Below, piece by piece: positions 35,530 to 47,117 of a stretch of DNA of 64,000 nt. This DNA is from Gammaproteobacteria bacterium (GTDB lineage Bacteria; Pseudomonadota; Gammaproteobacteria; Steroidobacterales; Rariloculaceae). Positions within the stretch are counted from its first letter, which is position 1; every line of letters starts with the position of its first letter. The notes below the pieces were generated by a model. The model was not told the origin of the DNA and made no database searches. It saw nothing but the letters and a program-made list of their open reading frames with translations. Location: assembly GCA_022820625.1 (NCBI GenBank), contig JAJEFE010000147.1, forward strand, positions 1 through 64,000. The letters run 5' to 3'. Made by a program: the position numbers and the translations under genes.

Positions 35530-36606
35530 TTACACGGCCAGCGACTTTGCACTGTCGAGCAACTCGGATCCGGTATCGCAGTCCATGATGAGAACGCCCG
35601 CCTCGGCCAGCCGCGCGGGATCGGTCACGGTCCCGAGGCGGTCGGCGAGTTCCTCCGCCACCGTCGGGCCGAACTTGCGCTCGGCCATGCTGCACAACAG
35701 CTCGCATTGCTGGACGATGCCGGCCGCCATGCCCTGATCCAGTCCGCGGGTCATGCCCTGTTCCAACCCCTGGGCCATGCTCCTCCGCACGATCGAACCC
35801 AGCAACGCGTCATCTTCCGGCCCGGTTCCCTCACGCTCGCCCAGCGTCCGCCCGATGCGCTCCAGCACCCGGACCGTAGCGGCCGAGGGTACCGGTTCGT
35901 TCAGCGCTGCGCCGATCTCCGCCGCCTTCCAGCCGGGAAGCGCCAGGCTCTCGCCGATGACGCGGTAGGCGCCGCCTTCCAGGCGGTAGACCGTCAGCCC
36001 CGGTGTCCGGCTGCGCGGGCGGCTGGGGGAAGGGCGGTCCGGGACCTGAATCCACAACTCCGGGAACCCCCAGGCTTCGTACAATTTGAGCTTGCCCCGG
36101 CGCGCGTCTGTGCTGTGGTCCACTTCCAGGACTACATCCGGAAAGTCGTGCTCGCCCACCACCATCGCCGGCGCATCCGGCAAGCATCCGCGGCCCGGAT
36201 GCAGATAGACGGATTGGTCGGCCTCAATGATCCGGCGGGGCGCCCCGTCCGGGTCCCGCACCAGCAGGTCCATCGCTCCGAGGCACTTGATGGGGGAGCC
36301 GCGCACGTGGGCGATGGTCTGGAGCAGGCCCGCCAACCCGTGGATCGGTTCCTCGTGGTATGGCGTCGCAGGTTCGCATATCCAGGCGGTCGCGGCGACG
36401 GCGTCCCAGAATTCCAGCCGCCCCTCGTACGCATCGATCTCCTGTGCCGTCAGGCGGCGGGTAACGCACCCCGGGAAAGACAGATCGGCCAGGGACGGAA
36501 ACTCGCACAAATCCCTTGCGTGCCTCTCCGCCCGGCTTTCGCCGCCCCGGTCGCCGCGCGACGTCCGATCGGACCCGGGTTCGGATTGGGCTCCTTGCAC
36601 ACTCAT
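35530..36606 (-). CDS. Uma2 family putative endonuclease
   Basis: The 358-residue protein has a Uma2 (DUF820) PD-(D/E)XK-type core in the middle: PDVVLEVDHSTDARRGKLKLYEAWGFPELWIQVP supplies the Asp, the E/D pair and lysine of the nuclease site. An N-terminal segment of about 150 residues and a C-terminal helical tail with GLEQGMTRGLDQGMAAG imperfect repeats extend it beyond the usual 190 to 200 residues. No substrate is established. It is isolated: a 94-base gap separates it from the convergent kinase and 148 bases from the symporter. Confidence 0.75.
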   Translation of the reverse strand: MSVQGAQSEPGSDRTSRGDRGGESRAERHARDLCEFPSLADLSFPGCVTRRLTAQEIDAYEGRLEFWDAVAATAWICEPATPYHEEPIHGLAGLLQTIAHVRGSPIKCLGAMDLLVRDPDGAPRRIIEADQSVYLHPGRGCLPDAPAMVVGEHDFPDVVLEVDHSTDARRGKLKLYEAWGFPELWIQVPDRPSPSRPRSRTPGLTVYRLEGGAYRVIGESLALPGWKAAEIGAALNEPVPSAATVRVLERIGRTLGEREGTGPEDDALLGSIVRRSMAQGLEQGMTRGLDQGMAAGIVQQCELLCSMAERKFGPTVAEELADRLGTVTDPARLAEAGVLIMDCDTGSELLDSAKSLAV

Positions 36607-36650
36607 GCTAACCGGCCTCGCGCTATCGCTTTCGCAGCAATCGATTCCTT

Positions 36651-36672
36651 ACCTGGGATCATTTTCCCAGGT
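36651..36672. terminator. Hairpin between the symporter and Uma2 genes
   Basis: A perfect 8-bp stem ACCTGGGA/TCCCAGGT with a 6-base loop lies about 80 bases past the symporter stop on its strand. There is no clear T run, so termination is only a possibility. Confidence 0.3.
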
Positions 36673-36754
36673 TGCTCCACGCCTCCCGCTGAGGGACGCG
36701 CTCCGAACCGTAACACCGCGCCGAAAGCAGCGACAACGGGCATTTCTCGGCAAT

Positions 36755-38431
36755 TCAGCCAGTTTTGAACTCGCCCGTCTTCAGCCTCTCGATGTAGTCG
36801 TGGTAGGCGCGCATGGCCTGGCGGCCGAAGATCCAGATGATGGGCACGTTGGCCCACAGCATCACGCCGGTGCCGACGCCGGTGAGGTTGTCGAGGTCGG
36901 CGTCGGTTTCGATCAGGCCCATGGTGGCCACGAGGATGAGCAGGCAGTAGATGACCTTGTAGGTCAGCACCATGCGGTCGCCGAACAGGAAGACGACGCC
37001 CTGCTCGCCGTAGTAGCTCCAGGAGATCATGGTGGAGATGGCGAACAGCCAGGCCGCGACGGTCACCAGCCAGCGGCCCAGGCCCGGCACGACCGTGTCG
37101 AACGCCTTCGCGGTCAGGGTCGCGCCCACGTAGCTGGCGTAGATGCCGGCGTCCTGCAACTGCGGCGTGGCGTCGCTGGCCACCGTGCCCCACTCCATCG
37201 ACAGTGCGCCGCCGTCACCGGCCACGACGCGTCCCTCCACCCGGTGGGCGTCGTTGCCCGTCTGGGGGTTGGCATCGGCGTGCACGATCATGAAAACGTT
37301 GTCGCCGTCGCGCCAGATGTCGCCGATTCGCTCCGGCGCCGGCCCGGTCTCTATCGTCCACACGCCCGGGCTTTCGGCCACCACCGCGGGCGCCACGGCG
37401 TACTCGGCTTCCGCCGCACGGTTCCACACGCCGGTGGAAAGGATCACCAGGGCCGTGAAGGTGCACACGACGATGGTGTCGATGAACGGTTCCATGCCGG
37501 CCACCACCGCCTCGCGGACCGGTTCGTTGGTCTTGGCGGCGGAGTGGGCGATGGGGGAGGATCCCTGTCCCGCCTCGTTGGAAAACAGGGCGCGCTTCAT
37601 GCCGTACAGGAAGGCGTAACCGGCCGTGCCGCCGATGAAGGCCCCGGTCATTTCCTGGGGCATGAAGGCGGACTTGAAGATCAGCAGGAACATGGCGGGA
37701 ATCTCGCCGGCGTTGGCGATCAGCACAACCGTGCCGCCCAGCAGGTAGAGCACGCACATGAAGGGCACCAGGCGGCCGGCCACTGCGCCGATACGCTTGA
37801 TGCCGCCGATGATGACCATGCCAACCAGGATCGCCAGCACGACGCCCGCGGCGATGCTCGGAATGCCGAAATAGACTTCGGTGATCTCGCCCACGTTCCA
37901 TGCCTGGAACATGTTCCCGCCGGTTATGGTGGAAACCAGCAGGGTGAGGCAGAACAGGCCGCCGACGAAGCTGCCCAGAGGGCCGAGCTTCGGATTCATC
38001 CGCCGCAATCCCTTGCCGACGACCCACATGGGCCCGCCGTGGGGGTTTTCGGGGTCGTCGGTGTTGCGGTAGAGCATGGACTGGGTGACTTCGGTCAGCT
38101 TGATGGACATGCCGAAGAAGCCCACCGTCCACATCCAGAAGATGGCGCCCGGGCCGCCCAGGGCGATGGCCAGGGCCACGCCGCCGATGTTGCCCAGGCC
38201 CACCGTGGCGGAGAGCGCCGCGGAAAGCGCCTGGAAGTGGTTGATCGCCCCCGGGTCGTCGGGGTCGTCGTACTTGCCCCGCACCACGTGGAAGCCGTGG
38301 GTCAGGGCCCGATACTGGCTGAACCGGCTCCAGATCGTGAACACGACACCGGTGCCGAGCAGGATGAACAGCACGCTGTCGTGCCAGATGATGAGGTTGA
38401 GCAGGGTCAGAAACCCGGCGAAGCCTTCCAT
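36755..38431 (-). CDS. Sodium:alanine (AGCS family) symporter with a soluble insertion
   Basis: This 558-residue transporter uses sodium to take up alanine, glycine or related amino acids. AGCS signatures are visible: SATVGLGNIGGVALAIALGGPGAIFWMW, MYRNTDDP-like (MLYRNTDDPENPHGGPMWVVGKGL), GYAFLYGMKRALFSNEAGQGSSPIAHSAAKT, and the C-terminal ISTMISWSYYGEQGVVFLFG. A segment of about 100 hydrophilic residues (from about VWNRAAEAEYAV to DAGIYASYVG) interrupts the usual helix order. Family members typically have 440 to 480 residues. It is 12 bases after the thiolase gene and likely co-transcribed. Confidence 0.9.
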   Translation of the reverse strand: MEGFAGFLTLLNLIIWHDSVLFILLGTGVVFTIWSRFSQYRALTHGFHVVRGKYDDPDDPGAINHFQALSAALSATVGLGNIGGVALAIALGGPGAIFWMWTVGFFGMSIKLTEVTQSMLYRNTDDPENPHGGPMWVVGKGLRRMNPKLGPLGSFVGGLFCLTLLVSTITGGNMFQAWNVGEITEVYFGIPSIAAGVVLAILVGMVIIGGIKRIGAVAGRLVPFMCVLYLLGGTVVLIANAGEIPAMFLLIFKSAFMPQEMTGAFIGGTAGYAFLYGMKRALFSNEAGQGSSPIAHSAAKTNEPVREAVVAGMEPFIDTIVVCTFTALVILSTGVWNRAAEAEYAVAPAVVAESPGVWTIETGPAPERIGDIWRDGDNVFMIVHADANPQTGNDAHRVEGRVVAGDGGALSMEWGTVASDATPQLQDAGIYASYVGATLTAKAFDTVVPGLGRWLVTVAAWLFAISTMISWSYYGEQGVVFLFGDRMVLTYKVIYCLLILVATMGLIETDADLDNLTGVGTGVMLWANVPIIWIFGRQAMRAYHDYIERLKTGEFKTG

Positions 38432-38443
38432 TGTTTTCTCCAG

Positions 38444-39727
38444 TCAGCCCGCTTCGAGGACAGCGGCGACGCCCATGCCGCCCGCAGTGCACACGCCCAT
38501 TAGACCACGTCCGGACCCGCGCTGGTGAAGCAGCTTGGCAAGCGTCCCGAGAATGCGTGTCCCGGTGGCGGCAAACGGGTGGCCGACGGCCACGCTGCTG
38601 CCGTTGACGTTCAGCCTGCTCCGGTCGATGGTCCCGAGGGGCTCGGATCGGCCCAGCCGCTCCCGGCAGAACGAGTCGGACGCCCACGCTTTCATGGTCG
38701 CCAGCGGCTGGGCGGCGAAGGCTTCGTGAAGCTCGTAGTAGTCGAAGTCCTGGAGGGCATGGGGCGCCTTCCCGAGCAGTTCCGAAACCGCGTAGGCCGG
38801 ACCCATCAACAGCCCCTCGCTGCCTACGAAGTCCACCGCCATGACGTGTGCGTGGGTCATCCGTGCCAACACGGGGAGCCCCCGCTCCCGGGCCCAGTCT
38901 TCGGAGGCCAGCAGCGCGGCCGAGGCGCCGTCGGTCAGCGGAGTGCTGTTGCCCGCGGTGAGCGAACCGGAGCCGCTGCGGTCGAAGGCCGGGCGCAGTT
39001 TCGCCAGCTTCTCCAGGCTGGAATCGGGCCGAACGTTGTTATCGCGGGCCAGACCGGCGTATTCGACCACCAGGTCGTCGAAGAACCCTTCGGACTGGGC
39101 GCGCGCCGCGTTCAGGTGGCTGGCCTGGGCCAGGGCGTCCTGCTCCTCGCGGGAGATTTCCCACTCTTTGGCCGTCAACTCCATGCTCTCGCCCATGGAA
39201 AGGTTGGTTCGCGGTTCCTTCACGTCCACCAGGCGCGGCTTGAAATGCTTCGGCCGCAGCGCAAGCCATGGCTTCAGCCTTTCGCCGAAAGAGCGTCCCC
39301 GGGCGCTCTCCAGAAGGATCCGCCGGTATCCGTCCGGGTAGACGATGGGCAGGTCGCTGATGCTGTCGGTGCCGCCGGCGATGCCGGCGTCGATCAGCCC
39401 GGTGGAAATTTTCGAGGCGATCAGGACCGCAGCCGAGAGGCTCGTGCCGCAGGCGCGCTGGATGTCGAATGCCGGTGTTTCGGGCGCGAGGCCCGAGGAA
39501 AGCACGGATTCCCGGGCAAGATTGAAGTCCCGGGAATGCTTGACCACCGCGCCCAGAGACACGTCGCCCAGTCTCTCGCCGGCCAGGCCGTACTTGTCGA
39601 CCAGGGCGTTGAGTACATGGGACATCATGTCCAGATTGGATCGGTTTCGATAGGCGGTATGGGCGCGTGCAAACGGGATTCGCAGACCGCCCACGATCGC
39701 CACGGGCCGGGCAGGTTGATTACGCAT
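38444..39727 (-). CDS. Acetyl-CoA C-acyltransferase (thiolase, FadI-like)
   Basis: This thiolase of 427 residues cleaves 3-ketoacyl-CoA in fatty acid degradation. The nucleophile is Cys93 in QRACGTSLSAA. The other active-site motifs are ELHEAFAAQ (His in place of the common Asn), VGHPFAATGTR and CTAGGMG near the C-terminus. These variants and the length fit FadI-type thiolases rather than biosynthetic acetyl-CoA acetyltransferases. It is upstream of the symporter on the same strand; no partner fadJ is in the window. It is divergent from gltB, with a 482-base gap. Confidence 0.88.
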   Translation of the reverse strand: MRNQPARPVAIVGGLRIPFARAHTAYRNRSNLDMMSHVLNALVDKYGLAGERLGDVSLGAVVKHSRDFNLARESVLSSGLAPETPAFDIQRACGTSLSAAVLIASKISTGLIDAGIAGGTDSISDLPIVYPDGYRRILLESARGRSFGERLKPWLALRPKHFKPRLVDVKEPRTNLSMGESMELTAKEWEISREEQDALAQASHLNAARAQSEGFFDDLVVEYAGLARDNNVRPDSSLEKLAKLRPAFDRSGSGSLTAGNSTPLTDGASAALLASEDWARERGLPVLARMTHAHVMAVDFVGSEGLLMGPAYAVSELLGKAPHALQDFDYYELHEAFAAQPLATMKAWASDSFCRERLGRSEPLGTIDRSRLNVNGSSVAVGHPFAATGTRILGTLAKLLHQRGSGRGLMGVCTAGGMGVAAVLEAG

Positions 39728-39996
39728 GTTGTGGAAACTCGTCGTTCTGGTGCATCGTTCGATAGCTGGAGGCGCTTTTCGAGAGATTTTCTCCGAGGGC
39801 GATTCCGGCGACGCCTACCTTAATGCGCCCGGCGCCCGCGGCCAAGGGGTCACGCAAAATCGGGACGTCGACCGGCCTTTCGTCCGGCTTCGAACCGCTC
39901 GCCGGGGGACGAATCGCTCTCCCGGGCAGAATCGTTCGCCCCTGGCCGCTCGTTCATTCCTGACACATTCCCGAAGAGCGATGGGATCGTCGGTGC

Positions 39997-40002
39997 TATA
40001 AT
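39997..40002 (+). promoter_or_regulatory. Candidate -10 box upstream of gltB
   Basis: A perfect TATAAT lies 208 bases before the gltB start. The expected -35 position has no good match. The surrounding 39728-40209 gap holds no gene I can support; it should contain the divergent control region for gltB and the thiolase operon. Confidence 0.3.
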
Positions 40003-40209
40003 CGCCGCCCGCGACAGCCCGAGGACACCCGTGTCCGGGTTTGTAACCGGCTCCGAGGCCACCGGAATTGATCCGGATCGCTTCGATTCACCCGCGCGGA
40101 ACGCGCGCCAAGCCGAATGCGTAAAATGTGCGATGCGGCCACCAGGTGATCGCCGCGGGCGAAACGCCGCGCAACAATTGGATGGAGCGTTGACTCTCAC
40201 AGGGGACGA

Positions 40210-43200
40210 ATGGATCGGAAAAAGGACATCCGGTCGGCGGGCGGCCTTCCGTCTGCACATGGCCTGTACTCTCCCGAACGGGAGCACGAGAGCTGTGGCG
40301 TCGGCTTTGTGGCCCATGTCAAGGGACAACGCAGCCATGAAATCATTACCGACGCCGAACACTTGCTGTGCCGGATGGACCACCGCGGCGCCCGCGGCGC
40401 CGAGGAAGCGACAGGAGACGGCGCCGGAATCCTGACGGCGCTCCCCCACGAGTTTCTCGCCCGGGTCGCCCGTGAAGAACTCGGCAGGGACCTGCCGGAG
40501 CCCGGCGAGTTCTCCGCAGGGATCGTCTTTCTCCCCAACGACGCTGCGCAGCGGGAGAAATGCAAACGGGCAGTGGCTCGAATCTGCGCCGAGGAAGGCC
40601 AGCTTCTGGTGGGCTGGCGGCCGGTGCCCACGCACCCTGAGGAAGCGAGAATCGGCCCCACCGCGCTGGCGGCGGCGCCCGCGATCGAGCAGGTATTCAT
40701 CGCAGCCGGCGGGGGATTGAGCGGCGATGCCTTCGAGCGAAAGCTCTACCTGATCCGCAAGCGCGCCAGCCACCTGCTCCGCTCCGACCGCCGGATGAGC
40801 GAGCGCAAGGCGTTCTATGTCTCCAGCCTCTCCACCAAGGTGCTCATCTACAAGGGGATGCTCACGCCCGGCCAGTTGATGGCGTTCTACCCGGACCTGA
40901 GGGAGCCGGACTACACGTCCCACCTGGCAATGGTCCACTCGCGGTTCTCGACGAATACGTTCCCCAGTTGGGACCGGGCGCAGCCCAACCGCTTCATGTG
41001 CCACAACGGCGAGATCAACACGCTGCGGGGCAACGAGAACTGGATGGCCGCGCGTCAGGGCGTGGCTCATACGGAGCTGTTCGGAGATTCCATCAAGCAG
41101 CTGTTCCCGGTGGCGGAACCGGATTGTTCCGACTCGGGCACGTTCGACAACGTACTGGAATTTCTGCTCATGACCGGGCGCACGCTGCAGGAGTCGGTCA
41201 TGATTATGATTCCCGAGGCGTGGCAGAAGAATGGCCTGATGCCCGAGAACAAGCGGGCGTTCTACGAGTTCCACTCCTGTGTGATGGAACCCTGGGACGG
41301 CCCGGCGTCCATCGCCTTCACCGACGGCCACTACATCGGTGCGGTGCTGGACCGCAACGGGCTGCGGCCGAGCCGTTACTACCTCACCCACGACGACAGG
41401 GTCATCATGGCCAGTGAGGTCGGCGTGTTGCCGGTTGACCCGGCCATGGTCAAGTACAAGGGCCGGCTTGAGCCCGGACGCATGTTCCTCGTCGACTTCG
41501 TATCCGGCCGACTGGTGCCCGACGACGAGTTGAAGCACGAATTCGCCGACCGGCAACCCTATGGCGAGTGGCTTGCGTCGGAACGGCTGACGCTTGAGGA
41601 CTTGTCGTCCGATTCGGACGAGCCTGCGCCCGCACTGGAGGCGTCGACGCTGCTGCCGAGGATGCAGGCGTTCGGCTACACGGTCGAAACCATGCAGTTC
41701 ATGCTGCAACCGCTGGTGGAGCAGCTTCGCGACCCCGTGGGCTCCATGGGCAACGACTCCGCCCTGGCATGCCTCAGCGACCAGCCCCGCATGCTCTACG
41801 ACTACTTCAAGCAACTGTTTGCCCAGGTCACCAATCCCCCGATCGATTCGATCCGGGAAGAAGTGATCATGTCGCTGGAGTGTTACGTGGGCCCGGAGCC
41901 CAACCTGCTGGAAACCACGCGCAAGCATGCTCATCGCCTTCGGGTGCCGCACCCCATCCTCGACAACGAAGAACTGGCGTCGCTGAAGCGCATGGACCAT
42001 CGTGGCTGGCGGTCCAGAACCATCGACATCACCTTCCCTCGCGACCTCTCGGACCAGGGCATGGCCGGAGCGCTGGAACGGATCTGCGCCGAGGCCGAGG
42101 CGGCCATCAACGAGGGTTACAGCATCGTGATCCTGTCGGACAGGCGGATCGGGAAAGACCGGATACCGCTCAGCAGCCTGGCCGCCTGCGGTGCGGTGCA
42201 CCATCACCTGGTCCGCCGGGCGAAACGCACCCGGATCAGCATCGTGCTGGAAACGGGGGAGGCGCGCGAGGTTCACCATCACTGCCTCCTGATCGGTTAC
42301 GGCGCCGACGCCATCAATCCGTACCTGGCGTTCGAGGCGCTCTGGGACACGCGGGCGAAGGGGTTGCTGGATCCCGTCAAGCATCCGGACGACCGCTCGG
42401 TGGTCGCCGCGTATCGCAAGGGTGTAGCCAAGGGCATGCTCAAGGTGATGGCGAAGATGGGCATCTCCACGCTGCAGTCCTACAAGGGGGCGCAGATTTT
42501 CGAAGCCGTGGGTCTCGCCGACGAGGTGATCGAGCGCTGTTTCGCCGGCACCGCGAGCCGGTTGCAGGGGGTCGGGCTCGACGTGCTCGAGCAGGAATCC
42601 CTGCGGCGGCATGCCCTTGGCTACCCGGGCAAGGGGCGCGACCGGCTGGCGGCGCTGCCGAATCCCGGAGAATTCCACTGGCGCAGCCGGGGCGAGCGTC
42701 ATGGCTGGGACCCCGTCGTGATCTCGACGCTGCAACAGGCTGCGCGTACCCGCTCCGGCAGAGCTTATGCGCAGTTCGCCGAACAGGCCAACGACGAGGC
42801 GCGCGCCAATTGCACGTTGCGGGGATTGTTGCGGCTGAAGACCGGAGTGCAGGGACCGGCGATCCCGCTGGAGGAAGTGGAACCGGCGAAGGAGATCGTC
42901 AAGCGTTTCTGCACCGGCGCCATGAGCTTCGGCTCGATCTCGGCGGAGGCGCACGAATCCCTGGCGGTGGCAATGAACCGCATCGGCGGGCGCAGCAATA
43001 CCGGCGAAGGCGGCGAAGACCCGGAACGCTACATTTCGCTGCCGTCCGGCGATTCGAAGCGCTCCGCCATCAAGCAGGTGGCCTCCGGCCGGTTCGGAGT
43101 CACCATCTGGTATCTGACCAACTCGGATGAATTGCAGATCAAGATGGCCCAGGGCGCCAAGCCCGGCGAGGGCGGCGAACTGCCGGGACGCAAGGTGGAC

Positions 43201-44838
43201 GAGACCATCGCGCGGATCCGCTACTCCACGCCCGGAGTGGGGCTCATCAGCCCCCCGCCCCACCATGACATCTATTCCATCGAGGATCTCGCGCAACTCA
43301 TCCATGACCTTAAAAACTCCAATCCAGGCGCGCGGATCAGCGTGAAACTGGTGTCGGAGGTGGGCGTGGGAACCATCGCCGCGGGCGTGGCCAAGGCGCA
43401 TTCGGATCACATCCTGATCTCGGGCGATTCCGGCGGTACCGGGGCCTCGCCGCTGACCAGCATCAAGCACGCGGGCCTGCCGTGGGAACTGGGCATCGCC
43501 GAAACGCACCAGACCCTGGTGATGAACGACTTGCGCAGCCGGGTCATCCTGCAGACCGACGGCGGTTTGAAGACCGGCCGGGACGTGGTCATGGCAGCGC
43601 TGCTCGGGGCGGAGGAGATGGGTTTTTCCACCGGCCCGCTGATCGCGCTCGGTTGCATCATGATGCGCAAGTGCCATCTCAACACCTGTCCGGTGGGGAT
43701 CGCGACCCAGGATCCGGTGCTGCGGGAGAAGTTCACCGGTACGCCCGAACACGTCGTCAACTACCTGTTCCTGGTGGCCGAGGAGGCCCGCGAGTTGATG
43801 GCTCAACTGGGATTCCGCCGAATGGACGACATGATCGGGCGGGTCGACGTGCTGGAGACCCGCGACGCGGTCGACCACTGGAAGGCCGACGGCCTGGACC
43901 TGACGCCCATATTGACGCCGGCGATCAGGCCCCACGAAGACGTCGAGGTGCGTTGCACCATCGAACAGGATCACGGACTGGACCGAGCCCTGGACCAGTT
44001 GTTGGTGAAATTGTCGCAGGAAGCAATTCACCATGGACGCCGTGTTCGGCTGGATCTTCCCATCGTCAATACCAACCGCACCGTGGGCACGATACTCAGC
44101 CACGAGGTGGTCAAGGCCAGAGGCGAAGCCGCCCTGCCCGACGACACCATTCACATCAAGCTGGACGGTTCGGCAGGGCAGAGTTTCGGGGCGTTTCTGG
44201 CCAGGGGGATTACCCTGGAACTCGAGGGCGACAGCAACGACTACGTGGGCAAGGGGCTGTCCGGTGGCCGGCTGATTGTCTATCCGCCCCGGCAAAGCAC
44301 GTTTGTTCCCGAAGAGAACGTCATTATCGGCAACGTCGCCCTCTACGGCGCCACAGGCGGGCGGGCATTCTTCCGGGGTCGCTCGGCCGAGCGGTTCTGC
44401 GTACGCAACAGCGGCGCCGAAGCGGTCATTGAAGGTGTGGGCGACCACGGCTGCGAATACATGACCGGGGGGCGCGCGGTCATCCTCGGTCCCACGGGTC
44501 GAAACTTCGCCGCCGGCATGTCCGGTGGCGTCGCCTATGTCTGGGATCCGCGGAACCGATTCAACGCCCGATGCAACACCGAAACGGTCGAGCTGGAGAG
44601 CCTGGAAGATCCATCGGATATTGACGAATTGCGCCGCCTGGTCGAACTGCACCGGCAGTACACGGGCTCGACCGTGGCATCGCGAGTGCTTGAGGATTGG
44701 TCGAGGATGATCTCCCAGTTCGTCAAGGTAATGCCCACCGACTACAAGCGTGTCCTTGCCGAACGCAAGCGGCGCGATCCGGCCAAGGTTTCGGCAGTCA
44801 GCCCGCCTCCACCGCTGCCCCTGGTCGCCGAGAGGTAG
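40210..44838 (+). CDS. gltB: Glutamate synthase (NADPH) large subunit
   Basis: This 1542-residue subunit combines an N-terminal glutaminase with an FMN/[3Fe-4S] synthase domain to make glutamate from glutamine and 2-oxoglutarate. Cys29 in ESCGVGF is the amidotransferase nucleophile, exposed after removal of a 28-residue propeptide. Other landmarks are [55 protein letters not shown], and the cluster ligands in [21 protein letters not shown]-terminal beta-helix domain ([21 protein letters not shown]) follows. Length and order are standard. AGGGGA precedes the ATG, and gltD follows by five bases. Confidence 0.97.
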   Translation: MDRKKDIRSAGGLPSAHGLYSPEREHESCGVGFVAHVKGQRSHEIITDAEHLLCRMDHRGARGAEEATGDGAGILTALPHEFLARVAREELGRDLPEPGEFSAGIVFLPNDAAQREKCKRAVARICAEEGQLLVGWRPVPTHPEEARIGPTALAAAPAIEQVFIAAGGGLSGDAFERKLYLIRKRASHLLRSDRRMSERKAFYVSSLSTKVLIYKGMLTPGQLMAFYPDLREPDYTSHLAMVHSRFSTNTFPSWDRAQPNRFMCHNGEINTLRGNENWMAARQGVAHTELFGDSIKQLFPVAEPDCSDSGTFDNVLEFLLMTGRTLQESVMIMIPEAWQKNGLMPENKRAFYEFHSCVMEPWDGPASIAFTDGHYIGAVLDRNGLRPSRYYLTHDDRVIMASEVGVLPVDPAMVKYKGRLEPGRMFLVDFVSGRLVPDDELKHEFADRQPYGEWLASERLTLEDLSSDSDEPAPALEASTLLPRMQAFGYTVETMQFMLQPLVEQLRDPVGSMGNDSALACLSDQPRMLYDYFKQLFAQVTNPPIDSIREEVIMSLECYVGPEPNLLETTRKHAHRLRVPHPILDNEELASLKRMDHRGWRSRTIDITFPRDLSDQGMAGALERICAEAEAAINEGYSIVILSDRRIGKDRIPLSSLAACGAVHHHLVRRAKRTRISIVLETGEAREVHHHCLLIGYGADAINPYLAFEALWDTRAKGLLDPVKHPDDRSVVAAYRKGVAKGMLKVMAKMGISTLQSYKGAQIFEAVGLADEVIERCFAGTASRLQGVGLDVLEQESLRRHALGYPGKGRDRLAALPNPGEFHWRSRGERHGWDPVVISTLQQAARTRSGRAYAQFAEQANDEARANCTLRGLLRLKTGVQGPAIPLEEVEPAKEIVKRFCTGAMSFGSISAEAHESLAVAMNRIGGRSNTGEGGEDPERYISLPSGDSKRSAIKQVASGRFGVTIWYLTNSDELQIKMAQGAKPGEGGELPGRKVDETIARIRYSTPGVGLISPPPHHDIYSIEDLAQLIHDLKNSNPGARISVKLVSEVGVGTIAAGVAKAHSDHILISGDSGGTGASPLTSIKHAGLPWELGIAETHQTLVMNDLRSRVILQTDGGLKTGRDVVMAALLGAEEMGFSTGPLIALGCIMMRKCHLNTCPVGIATQDPVLREKFTGTPEHVVNYLFLVAEEARELMAQLGFRRMDDMIGRVDVLETRDAVDHWKADGLDLTPILTPAIRPHEDVEVRCTIEQDHGLDRALDQLLVKLSQEAIHHGRRVRLDLPIVNTNRTVGTILSHEVVKARGEAALPDDTIHIKLDGSAGQSFGAFLARGITLELEGDSNDYVGKGLSGGRLIVYPPRQSTFVPEENVIIGNVALYGATGGRAFFRGRSAERFCVRNSGAEAVIEGVGDHGCEYMTGGRAVILGPTGRNFAAGMSGGVAYVWDPRNRFNARCNTETVELESLEDPSDIDELRRLVELHRQYTGSTVASRVLEDWSRMISQFVKVMPTDYKRVLAERKRRDPAKVSAVSPPPPLPLVAER

Positions 44839-44843
44839 CCCCT

Positions 44844-46337
44844 ATGGGCAAGCACTCGGGATTTCTGGAATTTCCCAGAAGCGCGGTTCCCTATCGGGAC
44901 GCCCGGGAACGCACCGGCGATTTCAACGAGATCTTTACCGATCCGGACGAGTCGCTGTTGCGGCGCCAGGGGGCGCGGTGCATGGATTGCGGAGTTCCGT
45001 TCTGCCAGACTGCCACCGGCTGTCCCATCGACAACCTCATCCCCGAATGGAACGATCTGGTCTACCGGGGCCAGTGGAAGGCGGCGCTCGACCGGCTCCA
45101 CCAGACGAACAACTTCCCCGAGTTCACCGGCCGAACCTGCCCCGCTCCCTGCGAGGGCGCCTGCGTGCTGGGCATCACCGATCCCCCGGTCACCATCAAG
45201 AATATCGAGAACGCCATCATCGATCGGGGGTTTGCCGAGGGATGGGTACGGCACGATCCGCCCGTGCAACGCACGGGCAGGACGGTGGCAGTAGTCGGAT
45301 CCGGCCCCGCGGGTCTCGCTGCGGCGGATCAGCTCAACAAGGCGGGGCACGAGGTGACGGTCTTCGAGCGCGAAGACCGGATCGGGGGATTGCTGATGTA
45401 CGGCATTCCCAACATGAAGCTCGACAAGTCGCTGGTGGATCGCCGCGTTCAGATGATGGCGGAGAGCGGCATTCATTTCCGCGTGGGCGCGGATGTGGGC
45501 GTCAATGTGGATCCCGAGGAACTGAAGGCGGAATACGATGCTGTGTTGCTCGCCACCGGGGCGACACGGCCCAGGGATCTGCCCATCCCCGGACGGGAAC
45601 TGTCGGGGATTCACTTCGCCATGGATTTTCTCACCGCCAATACCCGCAGCCTGCTGGACAGCGGACTGAGGGACGGCCGCTTTATCAATGCCAGGGACAG
45701 GGATGTCATCGTGATCGGCGGCGGCGATACCGGCGCGGACTGCATCGGTACCGCGCTGCGCCACGGGTGCCGCAGCCTGGTGAACCTGGAGTTGCTGGAC
45801 CGTCCGCCCGCGGAGCGCGCCCCGGACAATCCGTGGCCCGAGTGGCCGCTGATCTTTCGCACCGAATACGCCCATGAGGAAAGTGCGGCCCGGTTCGGGA
45901 GCGACCCGCGCAGCTTCAGCGTACTCTCCAGGTCGTTCTCCGGTAATGGCGGGGGGGTCACCGCGCTGCACACCATCGACATTCTCTGGCGATCGGATGG
46001 CGGGGCACGGAAGATGGTCGAACTGGAAGGCACTGAGAAGACATTCAAGGCCGACCTGGTGCTGCTGGCCATGGGTTTTCTGGGCCCCGAGGACTACGTG
46101 GCGCAACCGCTTGGGGTGACCCTGGACTCACGCTCCAATTACCAGGCTGCGCATGGCGACTATCGTACCAACGTGCCGGGCGTATTCGCCGCCGGCGACT
46201 GCCGGCGGGGCCAGTCGCTGGTGGTCTGGGCCATCAACGAAGGCCGCGGCGCCGCCGAAGCCATTGACGAGTGGTTGTCCGTGGCCGCGATCGAGCCGCG
46301 GTCTGACGACATCGCCCTGGGAACTGCTCATGTTTGA
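44844..46337 (+). CDS. gltD: Glutamate synthase (NADPH) small subunit
   Basis: This 497-residue flavoprotein passes electrons from NADPH to GltB. The N-terminal ferredoxin-like region holds cysteine clusters for two [4Fe-4S] centres ([34 protein letters not shown]). It is followed by the FAD fold [21 protein letters not shown], the NADPH fold [21 protein letters not shown], and a C-terminal FAD motif [19 protein letters not shown] chose the ATG at 44844, five bases after gltB; the in-frame upstream extension lies inside gltB. Its last eight bases overlap the start of msrA. Confidence 0.96.
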   Translation: MGKHSGFLEFPRSAVPYRDARERTGDFNEIFTDPDESLLRRQGARCMDCGVPFCQTATGCPIDNLIPEWNDLVYRGQWKAALDRLHQTNNFPEFTGRTCPAPCEGACVLGITDPPVTIKNIENAIIDRGFAEGWVRHDPPVQRTGRTVAVVGSGPAGLAAADQLNKAGHEVTVFEREDRIGGLLMYGIPNMKLDKSLVDRRVQMMAESGIHFRVGADVGVNVDPEELKAEYDAVLLATGATRPRDLPIPGRELSGIHFAMDFLTANTRSLLDSGLRDGRFINARDRDVIVIGGGDTGADCIGTALRHGCRSLVNLELLDRPPAERAPDNPWPEWPLIFRTEYAHEESAARFGSDPRSFSVLSRSFSGNGGGVTALHTIDILWRSDGGARKMVELEGTEKTFKADLVLLAMGFLGPEDYVAQPLGVTLDSRSNYQAAHGDYRTNVPGVFAAGDCRRGQSLVVWAINEGRGAAEAIDEWLSVAAIEPRSDDIALGTAHV

Positions 46338-46941
46338 CCGGGTCGGCCGTTCGGAACGAAAGCGGTCGCTTCCGGCACAGGAGCTGCACTTCGTAACCGG
46401 ACGCCGGATTCGTCCGCCCTTCCCGGACGATACCGAGCAGGCGTTGTTCGGCATGGGCTGTTTCTGGGGAGCCGAGCGCCGTTACTGGGAGCTGGACGGT
46501 GTCTGGTCCACCGCGGCCGGGTACTCCGGGGGCACGGCAGCCGATCCCACCTACGAGGAAGTCTGCAGCGGACGTACCGGACATGCAGAGGTAGTCCTGG
46601 TGGTATTCCGTCCCGAGGCCGTGAGTTACGAGCGCTTGCTGAAGCTCTTCTGGGAGGCCCATGATCCTACCCAGGGCATGCGCCAGGGCGCCGACATCGG
46701 ATCTCAGTACCGCTCGGCGATCTACACTCATGGTGACGGTCAGCACCGGGCGGCCAACCAGAGCCTCAAGGCCTACCAGGCGAATCTCGCAGGAGCCGGG
46801 TACGGCCCGATCACCACCGAGATCGCGCCGGCGGGGCCGTTCCATTACGCCGAGGATTATCATCAACAGTACCTGGCCAGGAACCCCGGAGGTTACTGCG
46901 GGCTCGGCGGCACCGGCGTTTCCTGCAGCCTTACGGCCTGA
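46330..46941 (+). CDS. msrA: Peptide methionine-S-sulfoxide reductase
   Basis: The 203-residue enzyme reduces methionine-S-sulfoxide in proteins. The catalytic cysteine is Cys44 in [45 protein letters not shown] and the [12 protein letters not shown] segment are family signatures, and two C-terminal cysteines (GGYCGL, GVSCSL) are probable resolving residues. The start overlaps gltD by eight bases, so it is translated from the glutamate synthase message. That pairing is unusual in function and may simply reflect tight packing. Confidence 0.94.
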   Translation: MFDRVGRSERKRSLPAQELHFVTGRRIRPPFPDDTEQALFGMGCFWGAERRYWELDGVWSTAAGYSGGTAADPTYEEVCSGRTGHAEVVLVVFRPEAVSYERLLKLFWEAHDPTQGMRQGADIGSQYRSAIYTHGDGQHRAANQSLKAYQANLAGAGYGPITTEIAPAGPFHYAEDYHQQYLARNPGGYCGLGGTGVSCSLTA

Positions 46942-46973
46942 CGGCCCGTGGCAGAAGCCCCCCGGCGTTGGGC

Positions 46974-47013
46974 GGAAGACCGCGTCGCCGAAGACGGCTG
47001 ATCGACCGGCGAT
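46974..47013. repeat. 40-bp direct repeat, left copy (flanks the STAS gene)
   Basis: GGAAGACCGCGTCGCCGAAG starts the unit, which contains GCCG-AAGA-CGGC and outer CGTCGCCG/CGGCGAT arms that can fold. The right copy at 47502-47541 matches at 38 of 40 positions in the same orientation. Weaker similarity (CCCGTGGCA) extends about 30 bases upstream in both copies. Confidence 0.85.
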
Positions 47014-47117
47014 GCATCCCACCGGGCTGCGAGCTGCCGGGAGGTTTGCAAGAAGGCCGCAGGGTAGTACAGTTGGAACGAGGTGGCCGAGATTACCGCC
47101 CCGAGGGGGTGCGCAAA

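Noticed and set aside
36227-38503. A long plus-strand open frame opposite the AGCS symporter
   Set aside because: It is His- and Gly-rich with no family features, and the minus-strand frame is a clear membrane transporter.
39850-44652. A very long open frame on the minus strand across gltB
   Set aside because: It mirrors gltB codon for codon in GC-rich sequence, has no recognisable motifs, and is antisense to an unmistakable 1542-residue enzyme.
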